Origin: Bacteroidales bacterium
Lineage (GTDB): Bacteria > Bacteroidota > Bacteroidia > Bacteroidales > Muribaculaceae
Assembly (NCBI GenBank): GCA_900770215.1
Contig: CAAGJW010000051.1
Span: 1 to 12,409 of the forward strand
DNA length: 12,409 nucleotides
Reading direction: 5' to 3'
A program made the position numbers and the translations under genes. The notes below the pieces were generated by a model. It saw only the letters and a list, made by a program, of their open reading frames with translations, did no database searches and was not told the origin of the DNA. Below are positions 7,939 to 12,409 of this stretch, piece after piece. Numbering within the stretch: position 1 is the stretch's first letter; each line of letters begins with the position of its first letter.

Positions 7939-9279
7939 ATGAAAAAAACACTTTTTGCAATACTCGCATTGGGCAGTCTCGTGACGAGCGCTCAAAGCAT
8001 CGTGAAAGAGTCGCAGCTGGGTGCCTACGGGGCCGTGCGCTGGACGCTGAGCAACGGTATCAACGTCTATGCCAAGGCCACCAAGCTGCAACCTGGCTGG
8101 CTCACCATAGCAGGCACGTCGCCTGGCGGATACTCGCACAACTACACCCCTGCCCAGGCCTCGTCGCTCAAGCAGCTCAACACGGTGATCGCCGTGTCGG
8201 GGGCCGGCGGCATGACGGCAGTAGAGCTGGGCAAGATGCTCAGGGCCGACAGTGCCCGCATGCGCACCACCGTGGAGCGCGATGAGGAGGGCTTCCAGGG
8301 CAGCTGCAAGAGCTCGGGACTGGAGACAGCGCTCAAGGTCATGCAACTCAAGATGCTCCATCCCCAAATCGACACCGCGGCCGTGAGCAAGTATGTCGCC
8401 ATCAACAAGAAGGCCAATGCCAAGCACGACGACCCCAAGTTCGCCTTTGCCGACTCCATCTTCTCCAACGTCTTCGGCCATCACCCCGTGGGCTCGGAGA
8501 AAGTGTCGAACTACGATCTCGACCACCTCGACACCAACTATATCCTGAGCGTGTATAAAGACCGTTTTGCCGACTTGGGCGACATGAGCGTCTTTGTCGT
8601 GGGCGACTTCAACCCCGACACGCTCAAGGCCCTCGTGCTGAAATACATTGCCACCCTGCCAGGCAAGGGCCGCACCGAGAAGCCCGTCGACATAGGCTAC
8701 CGCCTGTTCGACAGCAGCAAGACCCTGCGTTTCAGCGCCAAGATGGCCGAACCGCAAGACAAGGTGTACTTCTTCTGGACCACCCAGGTGGAATACACGC
8801 TCAAAAGCTATCTCACAGCCCAAGTCGCCGGTCGCATCATGAGCGACGTGTGGCTCAACGACCTGCGCGGCAAGCGCGGCTGGACCAAGCACATCGACTC
8901 GCATTGCAGCGTGGTCGACACCGACGGCGGCCCTGTCATCTATTTCCCCTTCAACGCCACCGTCACCGCTGGCAAGGGTGAGGCGGCCCGCCAACTTGTG
9001 ATCGACGACCTCAAGCGCATTGCCCGCGGCAACGTCACCGCAGCACAGCTCAAGGCCCAGAAGGACTACTATAGCCGCGTGCACAAGGAGAACGCGGGCA
9101 CCAATAGCTACTGGATGCAGATGCTGCAAAACTATGTGCTCAACGACGGTCTCGACTTCGACGGCCCCTATCAGAGCACGCTCGAGAGCATCACCCGTGC
9201 CGACGTCACAGCGTTTTTAGCCCGCCTGATCAACAAGGGGCGCCAACTCAACCTCATGATGACTCCCACCCAGGATTGA
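7939..9279 (+). CDS. Secreted M16-like protein, non-catalytic half only
   Basis: 446 residues, nine bases after the previous stop, last gene of the operon. Residues 1-19 form a signal peptide (MKKTLFAILALGSLVTSAQ). The rest resembles the second half of PqqL/pitrilysin-type M16 zinc peptidases: 'WTLSNGINVYAKAT' at about 35-48, 'SPGGYS', 'GAGGMTAVELGKML', 'ERDEEGFQGSCKSSGLETAL', the domain-end 'SVFVVGDFNPDTLKALVLKY' at about 216-235, then a last domain with 'LNDLRGKRGWTKHIDSHCSV'. Complete family members have about 930 residues, with the catalytic HxxEH in the first quarter. No HxxEH or reversed HxxEH is present here, so it cannot be a zinc peptidase by itself. It may pair with a catalytic half encoded elsewhere, as in heterodimeric M16B enzymes, or act as a peptide-binding chaperone. 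Start and exported location are well supported. Confidence 0.85.
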   Translation: MKKTLFAILALGSLVTSAQSIVKESQLGAYGAVRWTLSNGINVYAKATKLQPGWLTIAGTSPGGYSHNYTPAQASSLKQLNTVIAVSGAGGMTAVELGKMLRADSARMRTTVERDEEGFQGSCKSSGLETALKVMQLKMLHPQIDTAAVSKYVAINKKANAKHDDPKFAFADSIFSNVFGHHPVGSEKVSNYDLDHLDTNYILSVYKDRFADLGDMSVFVVGDFNPDTLKALVLKYIATLPGKGRTEKPVDIGYRLFDSSKTLRFSAKMAEPQDKVYFFWTTQVEYTLKSYLTAQVAGRIMSDVWLNDLRGKRGWTKHIDSHCSVVDTDGGPVIYFPFNATVTAGKGEAARQLVIDDLKRIARGNVTAAQLKAQKDYYSRVHKENAGTNSYWMQMLQNYVLNDGLDFDGPYQSTLESITRADVTAFLARLINKGRQLNLMMTPTQD

Positions 9280-9306
9280 GACACCAAGCCTCCACGCTCA
9301 AGCGGC

Positions 9307-9339
9307 AGCATGACAAGGCTCCTGGCAAGCATGACAAGG
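9307..9339 (+). repeat. Short direct repeat beside the terminator
   Basis: AGCATGACAAGG occurs at 9307-9318 and again at 9328-9339. The second copy lies in the loop side of the terminator, suggesting a small local duplication. Confidence 0.6.
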
Positions 9340-9370
9340 GCACTCCCCCATCATCTTGCCAGGAGCTTTT
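9318..9370 (+). terminator. Intrinsic terminator of the receptor operon
   Basis: GCTCCTGGCAAG (9318-9329) pairs perfectly over 12 bases with CTTGCCAGGAGC (9355-9366), followed by TTTT. It closes the 2271-9279 operon on the + strand. On the - strand no T-run follows the stem, so it probably serves only the operon. Bases from here to 9448 hold no gene; a weak 5-bp hairpin (CAACC/GGTTG, 9407-9425) could end the RDD gene on the other strand. Confidence 0.85.
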
Positions 9371-9448
9371 CAAAATGAAGTGACCATAACATGTATCAAT
9401 AAACCCCAACCCTCTCCAAAGGTTGAAACGTCGGCCCGTTGGCACAAT

Positions 9449-9937
9449 TTAGTAAAGTAGTGCCCAGGCTGAGTGCAATTGCCTAAGGTTGGCCACAATG
9501 AGACTCACAACAACAGTTGTAATTGCAATGATGGCAGCGTTCTTTACGGCATCACGTCCATGCACATGCTTCTTGTCCTGAGCTTTTATGACCTGACAAT
9601 TAAGAATGTCATCGCTAATACGTTTGCCTCGTATAATAAAATAGACCAATTCCAAGGGCCATACCAGCAATGTGATGTTTCTCAAGAACAGCCTTATCGT
9701 ACTTAATGGGACAACTTCAAGTCCCAGCAGTCGCTTCCCGATACTTTGGCCAGTGAAACCATCACGGCCAAAAAAGCACATGGTGCAAAATACAGAAAAT
9801 GCAACAATGAAAATATAAGAAGAACTTTTTACAACATTCAGAATAAATGCATATACAAAAACCAGAATGCACAAATCAATGTAGAATGCTATAACGCGTT
9901 CGGTCTTTATTCCAAAACGAATTTCATAAAATGCCAT
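9449..9937 (-). CDS. RDD-family small membrane protein
   Basis: 162 residues with about four hydrophobic helices (roughly 15-34, 40-57, 84-102, 133-151). The family signature is visible: Arg14 and Asp21 in 'ERVIAFYIDLC', the conserved loop 'GQSIGKRLLGLEVV' at 63-76, and 'RISDDILNCQVI' at 106-117. RDD proteins sit in the cytoplasmic membrane; most have no known function, some have been linked to ion transport. Codon and base composition is AT-rich like the rest of the right-hand region and unlike the operon it faces. It is the last - strand gene of the orphan Rhs region, downstream of a degenerate Rhs end, so it could be a leftover immunity protein for a lost membrane-acting tip, or merely a neighbour. 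There is no clear promoter in the AT-rich 50 bases before it. Confidence 0.8.
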   Translation of the reverse strand: MAFYEIRFGIKTERVIAFYIDLCILVFVYAFILNVVKSSSYIFIVAFSVFCTMCFFGRDGFTGQSIGKRLLGLEVVPLSTIRLFLRNITLLVWPLELVYFIIRGKRISDDILNCQVIKAQDKKHVHGRDAVKNAAIIAITTVVVSLIVANLRQLHSAWALLY

Positions 9938-9988
9938 ATATTTTATAATGTAATGAATGTGATAAATAAATAATACTATAGCTATATA

Positions 9989-10081
9989 TTAAAAAAACCA
10001 ATCTTGTATTGCAATCAATGCACCCACGATCATCCACAATCCCATGGCCTTACCCCAGAAGAACCCTTTCATTTCATTCAT
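9989..10081 (-). CDS. Possible 30-residue membrane peptide
   Basis: A short open frame, 'MNEMKGFFWGKAMGLWMIVG' then 'ALIAIQDWFF', reads as one short charged N-terminus and one hydrophobic helix. It starts 15 bases after the stop of the degenerate Rhs end and lies 51 bases before the RDD gene on the same strand. No Shine-Dalgarno is seen. It may be a true small membrane protein, the remnant of an immunity gene, or chance; nothing in it matches a family I recognise. Confidence 0.35.
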   Translation of the reverse strand: MNEMKGFFWGKAMGLWMIVGALIAIQDWFF

Positions 10082-10096
10082 CACTCAAACAGAGAT

Positions 10097-10189
10097 TTAA
10101 ATGCCAAAGTGCATCTTTGCCTCTCTCCAATCCATTCCCGTCGGGTCGACCTTAGTCAGGGGATCGTTCTGGCAGTAGGCGTAGGGGAA
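10097..10189 (-). pseudogene. Degenerate Rhs core end (junction B)
   Basis: Between an in-frame TGA (10190-10192) and TAA (10097-10099) the - strand encodes 'FPYAYCQNDPLTKVDPTGMD' followed by WREAKMHFGI. 'YxYCxNDPLxxVDPTG' is the typical C-terminal end of an Rhs/YD-repeat core, after which the variable toxin tip begins; here only about ten further residues remain. The upstream core is missing and no start codon precedes it. Bases 10138-10171 align with 12261-12294 at 27 of 34 positions, the equivalent spot before the PLA2-like tip. This is best read as a relic of an earlier rhs 3' end left after recombination. Confidence 0.7.
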
Positions 10190-10305
10190 TCATGAAGGGT
10201 CCCATCATCTCTATCAGAATTTTTTTTCAGTGCCCAATATTCATAAGCCCCTAATGCCAATGGCAAGAGAGGAAACAATAACTAAAAAAAATCAGGATCG
10301 TCCAT
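10156..10305 (-). pseudogene. Possible broken small membrane ORF with in-frame amber
   Basis: An ATG (10303-10305) overlapping the end of the duplicated membrane protein gene gives 'MDDPDFF', then TAG at 10282-10284 immediately after a run of eight T, then the same frame continues as 'LLFPLLPLALGAYEYWALKK' plus NSDRDDG and 14 more residues to a TGA. The second part looks like one membrane helix with a charged tail. Its last third overlaps the Rhs remnant in another frame. It may be a decayed small gene or coincidence. Confidence 0.2.
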
Positions 10306-11635
10306 AGTAAGTTCGTTTTTGGTAAATTCTGCAAATTTCCAAAGTTAGCAACAGGGCAACAATCAGAGCCAAAAGCTGCAGTTTATACTCTATGAAGTAC
10401 ATCATGAAGTAGCTGATGCAGTTGGAGCTGTCTTGACTGTAGGCAATCTTGCAGTGGCTGTCGTGCAGCAACTCCCTGTCAAACTCTCCCAATGCCTTGC
10501 AGATTGTGACCGCCGAGAAATCCCGATGGTCACGCCATTCAACAATCCTGTCCTCATGCTTGCCATCTTTAATGCGCGACAACCTGATTTTGGATTTGCC
10601 GTAGGGAGATTTACCTCCTTGCGGATAATATAAAAACTCAATCGCTTTTTTGCAATTCTTCAAATAGTATACGGCTGAATAGTAATAATACTTGCCACTG
10701 TTGTCGTAGTATGCAACAGAGTCAAAAGTTTGCCCGCTTGGCACAATCCTCCTGAACTCAGCATTGGCACGGTAACAGCTGTCGATTTTAGAGTGAAGTA
10801 TCGTATCATAATTGAATGCTGAAACCTCATAATCCATTTCATAGCCTCCCATTTTCGATAGCATAAACAACAATATCCATGCCAATAGCAGGAAAGCAAA
10901 CAGGTTGGAATGCCTCAGCATAAAAAGCGATACTTTCCGCAGGGCAACACGCTTCGCACGTGTTTCTGCGTGTTTCCCCTCCAGAATGTTGCCGCTCTCT
11001 TGTTTCCTCAAATTCCTGCCTCGGTAATGCTTAACCACAGCACACGCTGTCCACAAGCCAACAATCAGCTCCAGCATTAGCATTTTGTATTCTATGAAAA
11101 ACATCATGACTATGCTAAATATGGCACGACGATGGCTTGTGATGCCAGAATCGTCCTGCAACAAATCTTTCCCGAACTCAGCAAGGGCATTGAAAATCGC
11201 GATAGCATGAAAATCGCGAGGCTCATCCCACTCTACAATCTTGTCAACACTCCTGTCGTCTCTTATGTTAAGCACCCTCACCATAGGCTCGTCTCCATCG
11301 CTTGGATTGTCTTTAGGGTAATACATGAAGTCGATAATCTTCTTGCACCCTTTCAAGTAGTAACAGGCATAATAGTGGCATTTGCCGTTGCCGGCAGGGC
11401 TGGCAACTGTGTCGAATGTTTGCTCGCTTGGCACAATCCTCCTGAACTCAGCATTGGCACGGTAACAGCTGTCGATTTTAGAGTGAATCTTCGCAGCGTC
11501 ATTGAGCGTTGATATGTAATAATCGGCCGGGCAATCACCCATTTTTGACATAGCATACATTATAGCCCATGCCAATAACAGCAGAGCAAATATAGTGTGA
11601 GTGTGCCTTGTAAAGTAATTCAACACCTTTCTCAT
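10292..11635 (-). CDS. Membrane protein of two tandem modules, probable immunity partner of the PLA2-like tip
   Basis: 447 residues; the family is not recognised. Its ATG overlaps the stop of the toxin-like gene (ATGA), so the two are coupled. It consists of two copies of one module offset by exactly 230 residues: residues 1-225 and 231-447. Each has a helix near its start (about 14-30 and 244-260, both ending 'S-K-M-G'), an extracytoplasmic domain of about 140 residues, and a second helix (about 173-200 and 408-435). Matching blocks include 'HSKIDSCYRANAEFRRIVPS' at 51 and 281, 'YYLKxCKKxIxFxYYP', 'KIVEW/RIVEW' and 'FFIEYK/YFIEYK'. By topology both soluble domains would face the periplasm. 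Position directly behind a toxin tip, as in rhs-CT/immunity pairs, makes an immunity role likely; a periplasmic location would suit protection against a phospholipase attacking the membrane from outside. This role is inferred. Confidence 0.75.
   Translation of the reverse strand: MRKVLNYFTRHTHTIFALLLLAWAIMYAMSKMGDCPADYYISTLNDAAKIHSKIDSCYRANAEFRRIVPSEQTFDTVASPAGNGKCHYYACYYLKGCKKIIDFMYYPKDNPSDGDEPMVRVLNIRDDRSVDKIVEWDEPRDFHAIAIFNALAEFGKDLLQDDSGITSHRRAIFSIVMMFFIEYKMLMLELIVGLWTACAVVKHYRGRNLRKQESGNILEGKHAETRAKRVALRKVSLFMLRHSNLFAFLLLAWILLFMLSKMGGYEMDYEVSAFNYDTILHSKIDSCYRANAEFRRIVPSGQTFDSVAYYDNSGKYYYYSAVYYLKNCKKAIEFLYYPQGGKSPYGKSKIRLSRIKDGKHEDRIVEWRDHRDFSAVTICKALGEFDRELLHDSHCKIAYSQDSSNCISYFMMYFIEYKLQLLALIVALLLTLEICRIYQKRTYYGRS
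10728..10797 (-). repeat. 70-bp internal repeat, copy 1 (second module)
   Basis: Identical to 11418-11487 at 69 of 70 bases (only 10734 C versus 11424 T). It encodes 'HSKIDSCYRANAEFRRIVPS' of the second module. The flanking parts of the two modules are far more diverged, so this block stands out. Confidence 0.9.
11418..11487 (-). repeat. 70-bp internal repeat, copy 2 (first module)
   Basis: Partner of 10728-10797, 690 bases apart and in direct orientation within the same gene. It encodes the same conserved segment in the first module. Confidence 0.9.
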
Positions 11636-12258
11636 TTCGGAGAGTTTAGAATTGCCTTAGCAATTGTGATTTCACTAAATAGACGACAAACAGCCGAAGC
11701 CCATCTGACCTTTGTAGATTGGAAATTGAATTTGTTTTGTGACACAATACACAATGCATCACATGCGAGTTTCAAGTCTGCATTTGCCGTCTCTGTGTTT
11801 AATAATGCACCCATCACGCCAACTGCCCCCATTGTATCGTATGCTCTGTCATGTTGATACGCCGCATAATCCAAATCATTGAGAGGAGGAAAAGCATAAG
11901 AATATTTGCTCTTGCCATCTTCTCTTCCTGATTTAAGAGGATTATCGGGACCTAAGTATGAACCATACCAGTTTTTGTTTATTCCCTTTGTAAGTTTATC
12001 ATTTCCTATATGAAGCACTCCAATCTTATCGTATTCTTCATTTTGTTTAACACCGTCGAGGGAGAAACTTCCGTCTTGATTAAGTTTAAACACATTGTCT
12101 CCAGATTGTGTGTGCAAATACACTAATGCTCCCTCGTCAGTTACATATTGAACTTGAGTCTCCGATCCATACTTATTAATGATATCCTCTTGACCATGAA
12201 TGTCTTTGTCATAAAAATAGAATGTCTCATTATTATATGAGCTTACCATCCATCCCAT
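11632..12258 (-). CDS. Orphan Rhs tip with phospholipase A2-like domain
   Basis: 208 residues from the first ATG. Residues 1-95 look like the linker that follows an Rhs core. Residues 101-106 are 'YLGPDN', the calcium-loop motif of parvovirus-type phospholipase A2 (YxGPxN); 'PPLNDLDYAAYQHDRAYD' at 124-141 carries the catalytic His-Asp pair (His136, Asp137), and Asp161 in 'NADLKL' fits the second conserved Asp. Such an enzyme would hydrolyse phospholipid sn-2 esters with calcium. The frame stays open upstream to a TGA at 12340-12342, and the codons just before the ATG read 'QNDPLAKVDLNGMGW', an Rhs core end, so the natural form was probably a C-terminal part of a large Rhs protein. It has no signal peptide. 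As it stands the core is missing, and an IS-like element seems to have cut it off, so it may be silent. Activity is unproven. Confidence 0.75.
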   Translation of the reverse strand: MGWMVSSYNNETFYFYDKDIHGQEDIINKYGSETQVQYVTDEGALVYLHTQSGDNVFKLNQDGSFSLDGVKQNEEYDKIGVLHIGNDKLTKGINKNWYGSYLGPDNPLKSGREDGKSKYSYAFPPLNDLDYAAYQHDRAYDTMGAVGVMGALLNTETANADLKLACDALCIVSQNKFNFQSTKVRWASAVCRLFSEITIAKAILNSPK

Positions 12259-12300
12259 ACCGTTGAGGTCGACCTTTGCCAGGGGGTCGTTCTGTCTTTG
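12259..12300 (-). pseudogene. Truncated Rhs core end (junction A)
   Basis: In frame with the PLA2-like tip, the - strand encodes 'QNDPLAKVDLNG' just ahead of 'MGW', matching the other Rhs relic ('QNDPLTKVDPTGMDW'). Nucleotide similarity between the two (12261-12294 versus 10138-10171, 27 of 34 identical) stops abruptly at 12294; beyond it the Rhs-typical 'YAYC' is replaced by unrelated 'FFRQR'. That break marks the point where the core was lost. Confidence 0.7.
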
Positions 12301-12311
12301 CCTGAAAAAAG

Positions 12312-12332
12312 TTGACTCATAAACAGAGTCAA
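12312..12332. repeat. Perfect 7-bp inverted repeat ahead of the transposase-like ORF
   Basis: TTGACTC (12312-12318) and GAGTCAA (12326-12332) form a perfect inverted repeat with a 7-base centre, ending two bases before the ATG at 12335. It may be a regulatory site or a subterminal part of an IS end. The IS end itself could lie at about 12295-12300, where Rhs similarity stops and a TG dinucleotide, usual for IS3-type ends, is found. Confidence 0.45.
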
Positions 12333-12334
12333 AG

Positions 12335-12409
12335 ATGTATCAATTACACACAGAAAAGCAGAGGCTTTATTTCAACGAGGTCATCCGCCTTCACTATGAA
12401 GAAGGCATG
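12335..12409 (+). CDS. Partial transposase-like ORF (helix-turn-helix start), cut by window end
   Basis: An open frame from ATG 12335 to the window edge encodes 25 residues, 'MYQLHTEKQRLYFNEVIRLH' then YEEGM. This resembles the N-terminus of Bacteroidota IS transposases or orfA proteins, whose first helix 'xFxxVxxLHYEEGxG' leads into a helix-turn-helix. It is divergent from the Rhs remnant, and the break in Rhs similarity lies just before it, which fits an IS inserted into the rhs gene. The family cannot be fixed from 25 residues. Confidence 0.55.
   Translation, partial: MYQLHTEKQRLYFNEVIRLHYEEGM

Noticed and set aside
9473..9973. Two + strand frames of 75-77 codons opposite the RDD gene
   Set aside because: Antisense to a recognised RDD protein and without motifs.
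11132..11512. 126-codon + strand frame opposite the duplicated membrane protein
   Set aside because: Shadow of the - strand gene, whose two-module structure and overlap with the toxin-like gene show the true frame.
1..12409. tRNA, rRNA or riboswitch
   Set aside because: No cloverleaf, rRNA segment or known riboswitch core was recognised by eye on either strand; a covariance-model scan was not possible.

Overview
The window looks like a chromosome segment of a Bacteroidales bacterium, with a family such as Muribaculaceae or Prevotellaceae the best guess. The basis is a TonB-dependent receptor with a carboxypeptidase-regulatory-like N-terminal domain, the Bacteroidota-specific DUF4876 and DUF6850 families, a secreted protein ending in a 'YYNLQG...GI...DGS' tail, and TAnnTTTG-type -7 boxes rather than E. 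coli-type promoters. Genus cannot be fixed from the sequence.

Left part (1 to about 9.38 kb): visibly GC-rich, all real genes on the + strand. A 340-base leader with repeats and a perfect inverted repeat precedes a secreted beta-propeller-like protein (345-2090) that ends in a strong terminator. A new promoter then drives a four-gene envelope operon: TonB-dependent receptor (2271-5060), DUF4876 surface lipoprotein (5102-6385), DUF6850 outer-membrane beta-barrel (6382-7929, start overlapping the previous stop) and a secreted M16-like protein (7939-9279), closed by a 12-bp-stem terminator. The layout suggests uptake or processing of an unknown ligand, possibly a peptide, with the DUF4876 lipoprotein where SusD would sit in a glycan system. 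The M16-like protein consists only of the non-catalytic half of the PqqL-type fold and has no HxxEH zinc motif.

Right part (about 9.4-12.4 kb): clearly more AT-rich, genes on the - strand, converging on the operon. It looks like an orphan Rhs-tip region. Read from the right: an IS-like transposase start (12335-12409, + strand, cut by the window); a remnant of the Rhs core end ('QNDPLAKVD'); a toxin-like tip with a parvovirus-type phospholipase A2 signature (YLGPDN ... HD ... D); an overlapping gene for a four-helix membrane protein made of two tandem copies of one module, the likely immunity protein; a possible broken small membrane ORF; a second degenerate Rhs core end ('YAYCQNDPLTKVDPTG'); a 30-residue hydrophobic peptide; and an RDD-family membrane protein. 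The two Rhs junctions are direct repeats, so this looks like displaced toxin/immunity cassettes left after tip exchange, with an IS apparently having cut the rhs gene just upstream of the PLA2 tip.

The most interesting items are the PLA2-like Rhs tip with its internally duplicated membrane partner, and the TonB/DUF4876/DUF6850/half-M16 operon.
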